Shown here: piece after piece, positions 1 to 13,800 of the stretch
How positions within the stretch are numbered: the stretch's first letter is position 1
How the letters are laid out: each line of letters starts with the position of its first letter
Assembly: GCA_947652115.1 (NCBI GenBank)
Contig: OX393569.1
Location: 13,183,033 to 13,247,032 of the forward strand
DNA length: 64,000 nt
Reading direction: 5' to 3'
Source of the DNA: Blastomussa wellsi
Taxonomy: Eukaryota > Cnidaria > Anthozoa > Scleractinia > Plerogyridae
The notes under the pieces: generated by a model
The model's input: only the letters and a program-made list of their open reading frames with translations
The model's database searches: none
What the model was told of the DNA's origin: nothing
Program-made: the position numbers and the translations under genes

Positions 1-1892
1 TTGTAAGGGCCTAATTCCAGTGATGGGCATGAGAGGTGGGGGTTTGGGAACAAGACCGGTGGTTATTCCATATCGAGGTGCGCTAGTAATCCCTGGTGAT
101 GTTCTGCTGGGACTACAAGATGTATCTCCACCTGATAGTATGGTATACCCCGCAATTCGTGCAGTGGGAGAGCCATGAGTTTCGCGTAATTCAATAGTTT
201 CGTTCTGTAGTGTGTGCTCCTCAATTGGGACATCAACTTTCCTGGCTGCTGCAGCAACGTCAACTAGAGTTGCAAACGCAGACATGGGTGAACCCTCTGT
301 TATAGGAGCTGCCTTGTCTTCTTTATTCCGTTCCTTGGTATCTCCTCCAATGAATTCAGCTTCTGTTCTCCTAGCTATTTTATCGCCGCCAGAGTGTTTG
401 CTGCTGGGTGCCCAAACAACTGGCTGTGGATCAGGGAATTTCTGAACAACCCCGTCACCGCTTGATAGTGCTGGAATGACAGCAGCTCGATTGCGCATAT
501 CTGACACAGAGGATGGCCTTGAAGGGATTCTTGAAAGGTAGGTTCCTGACGGAGGAGAAACAGTTTTTGCTACTTCAGCATGTGCAGCAATCTGCGTTTT
601 CATCTCCGGAGAGACTGTTTGCGGACGGTTTGCTGGTTCTATTGGTGAGCGACTAGGAAGAGGAAATTTTGGTAGCTCGCCAGGGGATACAACCCGTTCA
701 GGCAATCCTGCGGTGTGCATATGCCTCGGCTGTTTTACAACAAAAGGGTTTGCTAGTTCTTGCTCAGAGATGTCATTTTGACGTCTAACCGGCACATCAA
801 TTGGATGACGCAAAGTGCGTCTTTCCTCGCTCAACGGATAACGATGACCACAAACAACTATTGGTTGATATGTTGGGACAACGGGCCTAATACTTGTCGG
901 GTAGTATGCAGCTCCTTGCGAATACTGGTGAGCATAAGCACCAGTGACTTTCAAATGACTCGGTAGGTCCTCGCCATTGACACTCTGTGGGAGCATTTCA
1001 TGTACAGGTATTTGATGTACACCAACAGGAACCAAAAAACGATGTTCAGGGTGATGGTGAAAACCTGCCATTGGATGGCTAACATGAAACGAATAACCAT
1101 ACGGTGGAGGAGTTGAGGTGCCCGCTGGATTGGAGTGACCATGTGGCTGATGGTGCGCCTGCATCGCCCTCAATGCATAAGGCTGACTGGGATATTCTCC
1201 ACTACCAGGAAACTCTCGAGACGCTGAAACACAGACATGAGCCGTGAATTTTCGAATTGCCTCATTTGTCTCATACACGTTCAGGTTAAGATCAGGTGGC
1301 CTTGAAGAAAGGTAAGTATCTTCCTTTTTCTTTTGCTCGATTTTTTCAGTCGCATCCGCATTACTTGTCTCTGTTTCGGCATTCCTCGCCATGGCCTGAA
1401 GAGTGGCACGAGCAGATGACGAGCCTTGTGTTACCATGGGTGACTTCGCAGTTGGCCTTGTAAGGGATGACGTGCTTACTTCCCTATCCCTCGTCAAATC
1501 AACAGTCTCTACCACCGATGCTCGGTTTCCCCTTTCGCCACCTCTGTTGTCTACTGGAGTATACGTGTGTCTTGAAACATCTCTACCGGGGGTGTTTTCC
1601 TGGCTAACATGGAGATAGCGATCATGGTAGGCGTCAGTATGTGAAAAAGCCTCTCTTGAACGAGAGGTCACCGGTGTCAAGTCTTGTGAAACAACGTACT
1701 TCTTGTCACGTGAGGATGACATTTGTATAAGTGGTGGTGGAGGGTTCAGGGTTTGCAGACGAGAAGTCAAACTGCCTGGTGGAGTGGAACTCTGTTGTGA
1801 CCGTAATTCAGTGTGGCTGATCACGCGGTTACTGGAAGAAAGTGGTAGACTTTGGGGTCTCACTGGTTCAGTCACCGGTGGCATGTGCTCTA
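1..1892 (-). CDS. NCOR: NCOR exon 25: long Pro/Ser/His-rich exon, leaves the window
   Basis: One uninterrupted frame of about 630 codons from the acceptor at 1892 to the window edge. It starts VEHMPPVTEPVRPQSLPLSS, contains VVETVDLTRDREVSTSSL and QPYALRAMQAHHQPHGHSNP, and near the edge LSGGDTSCSPSRTSPGITSA and GLVPKPPPLMP. Composition (Pro, Ser, His, Gln) and lack of globular motifs fit the disordered repression domain 3 region of NCOR proteins. The CoRNR helices that dock receptors are not in this piece. Confidence 0.85.
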
Positions 1893-4800
1893 CTGAAGAA
1901 CAACACAAAAAAACAGTTCAGTACCTTCTAGTGGACTCTCATCTTAAAAGAAAGCAAAGTTACCACGACAAGAACATAGTTTATTCCTTTTCTCTCCCCA
2001 TGCATATACAGTTGTATAATCGAACAGCTGTAGATTGCGGACGTTATTGAGAGGATTTGAGGAATGAAGTTGACCGCATAATCGAAGATTGGTGATGAAT
2101 GCTGTCACTTCAGGCAACTCCTTTCTCTGAGTCAGTCAGGAGTATTCGAACACCCCACAACAACACATCTATCAGACATTATTGAATAGTCCAGTTTCGA
2201 GTTAACCAATACCACTGAATAAAACGACTAAAGACGCGTCTATACAGGGTTAGTCTCGACCTGAGGTAAAATATTCCCAAATACCAGTGAGAACAGGAAA
2301 TATTAACAACTTTGTGCATTGTTTCATCTTCCGCTTCAGTGCTTTTCTGCTGGTATTTGTGAATATTTTTCATCGGATTGAGGCTAACCCTGTACAACTG
2401 AGTATTTAGTCTTTTTGTTCAGCGGTCTTGGCTAACTCGAAACTGGACTATCCCTCACAACTAATTATATTACTGAAATAACAGTGAAATGAACTCGCGG
2501 GAAGATTTAACGCTTCCTGGCATGACGTCACGGCCTGTTCTGAAACGAGGACTTTTTTTGTAGCAACTCGCGGTCATCTTCATTGGGTGTGGCCGAAGCG
2601 GGGAACTTTAAAGTTCTATTTTGTGGCGAAAAAGTGGCGGAATAAAAAAACGAATACTTTTTTATGCAATATAAAGCGAGTTTCAATTGAGTGTCGTAAA
2701 ACTCAAACGCCATTCACAAAGTACGGAGACAATCCAGCGAAGCAAAGTAATTATACGTAGCGCGGGAAAACGTGTACACGCGACTCACGATTGGTTTTAG
2801 ATTTACTTCTGATTGGTTAAAAAATTGGCGCGAGATTCAGTTTTAAGCAATCACTAAGCGAAGTAATGTAAAACCAAAGTAAACGCAGAATTACATTCGA
2901 CACTGAAATGAAATCCGCTCTAAAGATACCAAAAACATAAAAACCCTGTAGGCCATGCAGACACTGTGGCAAAAGCGAAGAAGCAATTCCAACAATTCAG
3001 GGTTTCTCAAGCTTACCACTTCCTCCAGATGCTAACATTCTTAACATGCTCGAAGCTTGTTTTCCTTCCTGTGTCTCTAGCCGACGAAACCCTTCCATCC
3101 TCTTTTTTTGATCATCTGCATCTATGACAATTACATCTGGTTTGCTTTCAGAAACGCTACGGCTCTTGTGAAGTACTTCAGAACCTGCATCTGGGAAATG
3201 AATCATAATAGATATGAGGAGGGTTTCTTTACACGTAATATATTACACTTGCCAACCAGCAAGGACCCTTTTAAAAAGAACATAGGTCTGTTTTATTAAT
3301 ATCATCATCGTTATCATTACTATGCAAGTTCATAACTTGAGAGCAAAAATATAAAAATATCCTTTTGAAGTGAAAGACAAACAATAACAAACTTTGTTTC
3401 TAGCCCTGTTTTTTATACCAAAGAGGAATGGAATGATTAACAGATTTGACAATCCATTATAAGTTGTTACAGCATGACTACGCTGTTTGGTTTTGATTTT
3501 TGTCATTTTTCAATGTGAAAACTAGCGATGAATCTCAATGTAACTGAAATTACTTTCTTTTTGCTTTTTCAGTAGTTTATTAGGACGAAAACAATCATTT
3601 TTAGAAGAGCACATGAAAATTCAGAATTTCAGCAGTTCAAAGATGCATCTCCGCCATTCAAATGTGGTTCGTATCCCAAACGATGATAGAAGCAGCAGTT
3701 GCCTAAGGTAAAGTCTGCATGCCTAGTGGCCCATCAGGCCGGAGCTTATCCCGGTTTCTAGATGGTTAATTAGGTGGATCTGTCGATATTTAGGACGGGA
3801 TAATTTCAGGCTATTTTCACACACATCATGCTAAAATTTCCTTGTCAGCCTTGATGCACGCAGTACTGAGTAATCCTTCTGCGGCAAAACATTGCCACAT
3901 GATCATTTTGGCCGCGCTTAAAAAAGAACAACTTTTCGGTTGCCAAATTCGAACTTAAGGCGGCAGAAAGTCTGATGTTTCTATCGTTTAAGGTTACACA
4001 ACAACTTCGCAAATCGTACCTACGTTGTTCAGTTTACGAAACTACCAACAACAATATATCAATGGAAAGGTTTTGAATTGTAGAATTCGAAAGCAATATC
4101 TGCTGTGCTGTCCGTCCGCTTCTTGAGAAGAAAGGAGCCAGCCAGTAAAAAGAAAACAGCAGACTGTCATTCCGCTGAATTAATCGGGTATCAAACACAA
4201 ACACTAATGTAAAGCCACTGCACAGTGTTAATCAAAAGGGACAATCTCTCAAAGAGTGTCAGGGTTTTCCTGTATCCCGATTGGTCATCTTTTTATAAAC
4301 TCATAAAGTTACAGTATCTGATATTCGCAGCTGTCAGAAGAGAAATATCCAACATTTTAAAAATCCCTGATACACTTTTGTTCCTTAATGCTTAATGAAT
4401 ACTCTTTCGTTCAAATCAATTACTTCCCCATATCCTATTAGTTGGTTTAAAGAGATGGCATTCTCGCTAAAAGCTAAAGCGACAATCTTGGACAAAACTG
4501 TTGAGACTCTTCTACAAATTTCCACCAATTTGGGTACTACAGCTGCTATTGTCCAACCCTCCCTCCCCCTCCCCCATTTCAATGTTGGTGATTTTTTGTG
4601 TTGCCAGAGCAAAGCTGAGTGAATTGTAAATCACATGAGACAACATTGAGCAGGGGGAGAGGGGGATTAAACATTTTTCACTCACTTGTAAGTCAAGGCA
4701 TTCTCAAATAAAGTGCAATATTTGTTTGTCTCAACTAGTTTTGTCCAAGATTGGAGTTTTCGCCGTTCGAAGATTTGTAAACACGTCTCGCCTTTACCAG

Positions 4801-7800
4801 ATAACCGTCAACAGAATGTGCCACTAGCCAATCAGATGAGCGAAATGATTTTCTGTACAAGCAAATAACAGTCATGCTAATGAGGTCCTCGTTATAAGAG
4901 CTCCCAGATAAAGCAAAAAAGGTGCCGACACACTATGAGGATTATGGCATCTAACTGTTTTATTAACTTTAAAATTAAGATTTTAATTTCATTTTAGGGA
5001 AATATTAGATGTTATAGAAATATTCTTTGTAGTGCTAAAACAGTTTTTTCGCCGCCAAAAGTAGCCCTCTGAAGGTATTGTGTAACCTTATTCGTTTTGG
5101 TCTGTTCAAAAAGTAAACATAGCAAACTACTAAAACGATGCTATTTGTCAACCTTGTTCTCAGGGTCTCTCATCTTCCCGCCCTCCCGGAGCGAGAGAGG
5201 GCGGCGACATGAAAACCCTGGGAACGAGCTTGTGTTATTTGTTACATCGTAAGCAAACTCCTTTGGTGCAAGTTAGTATAGAAACCTGTGCAAAGTTATA
5301 CCTCTTATAGAATCATCTGGTATAATGCTTCTGCTGGCTGGCTCACCACGTACACTCACTGGATACGAACTGACATATGGTGGCTTGAGTGGCAAATGGT
5401 GCCCTTGAGATCTTTCACTTAATGATGGTCCTTGAATGTGAAGTTTTTCTCTTTGGTCTGATGAAGTGTGTGCTGCCACAGGTGAATGAGTGGTTGGTCG
5501 AGTTGGTACACGATTGTTTATTACACTTTTAGATGGACCAGAGCTCGCTGGTGTCTTGCTGGGTTCAGATGTGTTGGACGAGTGACCATAAGAGTCCCCA
5601 GCAATGTGCGAAATCCCTGGATGTGATGTTATATTGTGGGATGACCCTGGCTGCAACACTCCTTTATTTGAGTGACCACTGCTAGCAGATGACAGATGTA
5701 AAGCAGCAGGGAGTGGTGAATCCGCAGTATAACCTAGAGGCTTGGATACGCTAGATCCCTGGTAAAGAGGATGCGAGTCTGAATGCTGGATTCCTGGACG
5801 GGAGGAAACCAAAAATGAAGGTCTCAAATGGGAGGAATCAGCCTGAAAAAGTCTTGGATCCACAGCTCTTGGATAAACCAACCCAGGAAATAAGGTTTCT
5901 GGACGAGGGGATCTTGATGATGGTGGTACGTCATGTGTCGAGGATTCAGGAAGTGAAGGTCGGTAATAAACTTGACTTGGCTGCGTAGTTAGAACATTTG
6001 GCGAGGCTCTACCAATGGAGGCGATCACTCCAGGAGTGGGCATGAACAGAGTTGAGCTCGAGCTCGTCGAAGGAAGACGAGGAGAATGCGATGTGACTAT
6101 TCTGGGAGCAACCAATTGAAGGCTGGGGATAGAAGACGTTGAAGGCGCAGGATCCCCGTGGGGTCCTGTTGAGGTGCTTATCGTACCTACAATCACAGAA
6201 GTGGACTCTCTTCCGCTGGTAGTAGAAACATTGCCGGTGGAAGCTCCGTTTGACTTGTGTGTATTTGACGAATGAGAACTGTAACTATCTGATGTTTGCG
6301 GTCGAATACTTTGCTTTTGGGCAGGTTCGTGCTTCTGTGCAACGTTGGGCTGGTCTCTCTGAAGTTCCTGCAGTTGCTGCTGGGGCTGCGGTTGATGTTG
6401 TGGTGGTTGATGCTGCTGCTGCTGTTGTTGTTGATTCCGCTGTTGTTCCTGTTGGGCTCGCTGCATCTACAAATAAGTGATGCAAATTGTTTTCAACATG
6501 TCTTTTTATCTTCCATCGTAAGGTAGGTAAGGTAAAGCCTCGTGCCTAGTGGCCCATACTGCCGGAGCTTATCCCGGTTTCTGTAGCATTAAGCAGCTAG
6601 CAATATTTCTACTTCCCCCTGGATGGGATGCTAGTCCATCACAGGGTTACCCCCCAGCAGTAAATTCGCTGGTACCCATTTATACACCTGGGTGAAGACA
6701 GACAGTGTGAGAGTAAAGTGCCCAAGAACACAACGCAGAGCCCCGGCCAGAGCTTGAACCCGCACCGTCCGATCCGGGGTCCAACACACTAACCATTAGG
6801 GTACCACACCACCCAATCTTCCATCGTACTTCTGTGTATTTACTTATTTTTTTACCAACGATTAACAAATGCAATTCAAAACTTGTGTACTCCTCGGTGG
6901 TCCGCAACACTTTTGCAGTAATAGTGACAAAAATGTGGTCATAGATATCAAGACGATTTTTCTCAGATGAAACTGTCTTTTTCCCCTAAGGGGGTGATTA
7001 CATGGCGAATTTCACTGCCTTTTCAGCCCGGGCTGGCATTCCATTTCGATTACATGGACTGTTTGTGGATTTTTCAGCCCGTTTGCCCGGGATGAAAATC
7101 CTAGCCCGGGCTAGGATTTCCAGCCCGGGCTGAAATCCAGCCCGGGGCCAAACCGTCTCCAGGTAATCTTCACGTCCATTTTTAAAGGATTTCTTTCAGA
7201 ACCCAGGCTGAAATCTCAGCCCGGCTAACTGGTCTGAAATTTCAGCCTGGGCTGAAAATCGCCATGAATCACCCCCTAACACGTATTAATGATTGTTTAG
7301 GGTTGCTCGAGAAGAAATTTCAAGTAAATCACTGCATAAAAATGTTACAGTTAAATGAGCAAGAAGACTCCACTCACCTTCGTTGCCTCATGTTCTGCAA
7401 CAAGTGCCTCCAGGTGTAATTTTTTCTTGTAATTGAAATAGAAGTTCTTACACTGTGCACCAGTCTTGGTCACCACCCTTCGAGCAATTGCTTCCCAATC
7501 ACGGCCACAATCCCTCAGACCTGTACACAAATACATTTTACGAGGGTTAATAGGCTTCTTATTGACACATTTTGTCCAGCGATCTTTCACTTTTCACTGA
7601 TGGGCGAGGGTAAGAAAGAGGCTTGCCTTTAGTCTTAAGCGACGCTCTGTTCAGTTGGCAGACTGAACAAATTGAAGTACAAGTTCAATTGAAGTACGCT
7701 TTTTCAAAGCTAGTGGCTGCTCTCGTCTTCCACTTCCAATGGTTGAATCTTTTCGTTGCCTAGGTGGCTATAGCGATGATGAGGATAAAAACCGCTCTAA

Positions 7801-10800
7801 AACTTTAAAGGTTTGATAATTGCTTAGCCTGTGAAAGCACACGATTTTTTCACCTCTAGTTTCACCCCACCGGGTACAGGCGAAAAAATCGTCTGCTCCC
7901 GCAGGCTAACAATTGCTGGAAGGATAAGGAATTTTAACAAGAAACTTTGCCCACCATGATGTAGCTTCATAACATGCTCACCTTGGAGAGCAATTTCTAT
8001 CTCTTTCTCACTCCAACGTGATGTCTCCACATGGTCTAAAGCCCGCCAAGGAAAAGAGTTGGATAGATTAGCTTAAAATTATTTTCTTTGTTTCTTTCCA
8101 TTTTCAGATCATCTACTTTCAAGGGACTGGAACAAATGAAAACGAGATATTCATCTGTTTTTGAGCACTGGTAAAATTTAATACAGATTTTCCCTCCAAA
8201 GGAAAACAAGATCTTTTTTGTCATTACTACTATTCAATCTTTTAATAATAATAAATAACATTTATATAGAGAAAAATTCCCTTAAAGTGCATATGAAGCG
8301 AAATTTGTTTTTTTATATTTCTAAAATTCACATCTTCAAAGATAAGATCCCAAAGTTTGACGTCGTTTGGATTAAAACCGACGATTTTATAAGCGAAGAA
8401 AGTTACGCTATTTTCCCCCAAAAAATGTCCTTTGAATCGCGCGGTCAAAATACCACGTGACTTCGGCTGATGACTTAGTGTTGTGGACAGAATTTAGTGA
8501 GAACAACCAAAACAATGAGAAACGCTTGTCCACAACACTACGTCACAACGGGGTTAACCCGACCCAGTCCCCTGGACATTTTTGAAGGCAAACTAGCACA
8601 ACTTTCTGCGCTTGTAGAATCGTCAATTTTTACACTAGACATTTCAAAATTTGGTGTAGTGCATTTCAAACAATATATTTTCCAAATATGCAAAAACATT
8701 TTCGCTTCATATGCACTTTAAGTCCATTGGCACTTTCTTTTCCTGTGCTGTCTATCCAAACTCCATGACAGCTTCACAGCATTTCGTTATCTTTTCAGTT
8801 TTCTGTTTTGTCTTTGATCTAACAATTAATTATTTTAAGATTTGCCAACGCAACTTCAAGCAATAAGGTCATGATGAACACACCTGGTCTCCCTGCTGTG
8901 TTCCTGGCCGATGGAGTGGGCGTGGTTACTTGAGTAGTGATCACTGGGGGTGGTGCGTGCTCCTCGTTATCGTCACTCTCTTCTGCTGAGTCAGTTATTT
9001 CTTCTAAGTCCTCCTCTCCCTCAGAGCCACCACGTTCCCCTTTAGCACTAAAATAAAAAACCTTACTGATCAATCACCTTTGCAGTGAGCAGATGAGCAT
9101 TTCAACTCAAATGTTGGTGGACAATTATTCCTACGTCCTCCATTCACTTAATTATTTGCTTCAGCACATAAATGTTGAACGCCTAAAGGAACATTTCAAA
9201 TCTTAAAGATCTTGAGCTACAACGTTCATGTTTTGCAGCTTTACATTATGTTTGCTCAAAACCACCTGAGATTGGAATCGTTCCTTATTATGAAATTCCC
9301 AGTAGTGTTAGCTGAGAGGTGACTGAATTTGCGTTCTGCAGCAGAGTCCAAGACACTTTTCATAAAAACATTAGGAGGCTTGCTGTAACATTAAAGTTAC
9401 CTGCTCTCGGAAGCACCCGCTCTTGCTTTGTTTGTAGGTTGACACTCGCGGGTAGATCCAAACTGTAAATTAAAACAAACAAAGAAGTGCATACCGGTAA
9501 ATCAACTGAACAAAGATGATAATGAAGGAAGTTGGAATCCCACCGAAGTCAGAATTTTCCTTTGCCTCACATGGGCCCTGATTTCCTAACAGTCAAATGG
9601 GAATTCCTGGGTTACTTTCTAGAACTTTAATTTACCTTAAGAACCAATTCGCTATTGTCCAGCTTCTTGTACTAGTGCTACATGGCGCAACATGGCGCAA
9701 CATTGCATTCACAATTGCACACTCAATGATCATCAAAGTAGTCTTCCTCACCATGCTTCTTACATATCTGGTTAGCTTCCTTAGTCTGTATGACTAACTG
9801 ATGCAACCCTAACAGAATATACTATATTGCGCTGGCATGGCACATTTGAGCATCTACAAATATTCGTTGATGTTGTTATCCTTATGTTTAGCAGATGTGT
9901 GGTGTAGTTGTAAATGAAAATTAGTACTTAACTCCCTATCCTTGCTACTAGAGGTTTATAGTAAGTCCTTTCATGCACTGGGTCATGCTAATATGGTTTG
10001 GTTGTTATGAAAGTATCTGCAGTGGAACTTTTGAAGTTCGAAGCCATAAGATCTATTTCAGTGTGCATTATTGAAGGAAAAGCACATACTTGATCTCTGC
10101 GTCTTTTCTTGAGGTTGTGTCTCCGAGATAGCTGCTTGTAATGTTCTTTCTTTTTTGTTTGATAATAAAACAGGATGCAATCTGACACACTCTGCAAACA
10201 ACACAACAAGCTTCCTCAGTACTCTATAACAACTCAAATGCTGAATTTTGGGCTTCTTTCGAGACAAATTTCTTCAGGATAGCACACACTTTAAAGGCTG
10301 AAACTTCGGTGAGTGTAAAAACTTAATATTTGCTCGCTATAGGTGGAGACAACAAAATAATCTTTTTTGAGTGACCTTCTCCTTAAAGTGTCAAAATATG
10401 GTGCCCAGCAGACTACTTCATGAAAATAAATGAATGTTGAAAAAGAGATTCCACAAGTTTAGCACTTTTAGAAGTAGTGTAATCAAATCCTAATAGACTT
10501 GCTTTGTAGTATTTTATTTAGTTCACGAAAAAAAAAACGAATGTCTGCACCTGACTTTCATGACAAATTACAAAATTACATTAAAATTTACACATTCAGG
10601 ATTGCATTACAAACATGAACATCTGACAACAACACGATGAAAAAGAAGAGGTTTCCATACCGGAATTGATTTTAGTATATAGAATTGACCTCTGCACAAT
10701 TAACTTGTTTATTCTTTACTAAATAACAGACTTACCTTCCCAGGTAAGAACGAAGCGATCAAATCAAAATCCTTTGGGTTGTGAATAAACCTATAACAGA

Positions 10801-13800
10801 GTTCAAGATAAGCCTTTTTGCAAAGGAAGAAAATATCTTTAAATTAAAGGAAGCTAACGGAAAACAACACCAAATAAACAGCATGTAGAAGCAAAAGTAA
10901 CTGCAAGAAACTCAGAATTGCAATTTAATCTGCCACAAATCTTACAAGTAGTATTTTCGACTCCCATTGTCGTTGTTGTCTCGGTTTAACGAAAGTTGTG
11001 TTAAAGTGAGGTGTGATATCCGGAGGAGCAGTTTTCACATCAGTCTCAAAAGTAATTCTGCATTTGCTTCTGTTTTGCATTACATCGCTGGATGATTGGT
11101 GTAAAAATCTTGCGCCGCCACCACCTTGCAGGCGCTCGTTTTCCTGCACTTTATGTCAATTACCTGTAATTTCTTTGAGTTTTGATTAGTTCACTGGATT
11201 GTCTGTTCCTTTTGTGATTGGTGAGAATTGGTTTTATGACACTCAGTTGAAACTCGTCCTGTAGGCTACTCGGCCATGGGTAAGGTCAAACATTTACAGT
11301 GCTTTCAATGTGGACATATCTGTTTTCTAAATCTAATCAGGACCCATCACATCTAATCCGTCTCTTTCGTTTATACTTCCAACTTCTACATCGTCATGGT
11401 GATTACAAGTTGCAAACAACAATTCTCCCTACACCCAGTTTCCAGTCCTTTTTGGTATATTTAGAGCACGTGAGAAATAAAGATATCGCCAAGCTTGCTA
11501 TTCTCGCTGCGATCTTGAAAAAGGAAACTTAGGATCAGATCGCCAGTTTGCCACGTATCATTCAAAATATTCTGAAGTGTGTAAATTAAATGTTTGGAAT
11601 GGAGAAAGGCTGTTTCTAGTGTTTTGTTTTGTTTTGATGATGCTGTTAAGACCAGTGGAGGGTGTTAGGGTTGATGTAGTGTGCCAGTGATGCTTTAATC
11701 ATTTTAATAATTTAATGATTTCTTTCTGTTGTTACACAGCTGAATGTTTCTTACTTGTCCTTAAAGATCCGCCTCTCTTTCTCTGTCCATATATTTTTGT
11801 ATTTCCTTTCATTGAGAGTTGCCAGTGGATCTCGTATGAGGCCTAAATAAGGAAGAACAAACACATTCAGTTTCTGACATCACCCCAACAAAAGTTCAGC
11901 AAAATAACCCTGTTTGCAGTGAACAAATTTATGTCAATTATTAGCTATATGTGAAAACTACTTGATTACTGAATTCTGCAATGTATTTGTTTTCATGGAA
12001 GATTACAAACAAACAATCTATTTTGTATTTTTAATCTGTAACTAACTTGCTCACATGGGAGTATTTAGTTTCCTGCTCCTTCCACCCATTTTGAATAAAA
12101 AGGGGGCTCACCGCAAGCAACTCTGATGGTAAGGTACAAAGCATGTACCATCTGAAGTACAAGTCATAGTCCTTGGCATGACAGAAAGTTTTTTATTACT
12201 TCACTAAAGTGTCAGAGCTAAGAAACAGCACTCATCCTGTTTGTTTAATTCCTAGACCACTAGAGAGTTCATTAAGGGTTTTACACAGCTTATTATATCC
12301 AAGGAACACAAATAATTTATAATGATTTCCAGAAAAGAAAAGAAATAAACAGTTTTTAACAGCTAAAAGAAATGCCAACTGACTGGCCAACTGAGCTCAA
12401 GTGGCTCTGATTTTTGCAAAGACTGGGGTGATTCGAGAATGGTGATGCAGTGTTGATCTTTTTACGTCAAAGTGTGTAGAATCATTTGTTTAAAGCGGAG
12501 CTCCAGCGGCCTGACGGGTCGCAAAGTGGAGCCCCATAACCATTAGAGAAGGACAATTGTGCATGCAAAGAAATAGGAGAACCATGCATTCAAGTTTTCA
12601 TGGTCGACATGGCCAGTTGCATGGATCGCGGGAGCGTACGATGACGACGACGATGACGTCACACAAACACAAAATGTCAGCCTTATCAGCTTACATCTTT
12701 GGTATTGGACATCCATGTTATGATTAATTGACAGGTATCCGCTGACCAGTATCACATGACCAGATCGCGGGCTCAGATTTAGAACTCATTGAGGTAATAT
12801 GTTTTTTGAAGTTGACCGCTGACCAGGCATTGGTTTTTTCCAATGATCCCGGGCTCAGGAATTTTTTTTCTTCTGGCAGGATTTTTTAATTTTTTATGGT
12901 CATTCTCAGCGAAAATTCTGCAATTGGAGTTGATGTTTTTCTTCTTATTTATTTCAGAGAAACTGTTAAGAACCAGCAAAAATACGGAGCTCCACTTTTA
13001 GGCTTGGCTAAATCTATATATTAGTTGCCATTTTAGTTTTAATTTCCTACTTTGAAAATGTCGTACGGCGAAGAAAATGTTCATGAGAATGTTTTTTTGC
13101 GCAAGCAAGGATGCTTTGGATCGATCTGATTACCATTTTATAAACCTATTTCAATCACGAGGTTGTAACGTGATCACTCTGGAGGTGTGGCAAATAGAGT
13201 CACGTATGAGCATGGCAAAATAATAGATAGTAAGTCTGTTTCTGCATCTTTGAAATCTTCTATACATATATTATTGTAAATTCTAGGCTTCAGTTACCAT
13301 TTCTGTTAATAAACTTCACTCTTCTTTCTTCTTTGTCTAGCATAGCTGGAGGTTCAACGGCTAAAGTGCGCATGTGTCTTTCATTGGCCTAAAACAGATA
13401 AGCAAACAATGCTGGTGATTCAAGTCTAACTATAAGAAACATGCTTTGGAGAAGGAGAGTGTGAACATGTCAAATCATACGAATGAATGAATGCAAAGTT
13501 TTATAAGAGAATCTTACGCAGGGTATTGAATTTTTCAAACCTCTATGGCAAACTAAGTGTGGTTTGAGAAACCAGAGAACATCCAAAGGAAAATACTTTT
13601 GGTTTAATTTTTAGAAGAGGTTTAAGAAATCGGAATTCCACTTTACCTTAATCTCAGAACGTACACAGCATGCATTAATAAAATTAATAACCTTCAATGA
13701 CAAATTTGTGTTTGCCATTGGTTAAACTGCTGTTCTTACCTCTTGCTCATTTAGGTTATCAACAATTTCATTGAATTCAGCTTCACTTCGAGCCACAATT

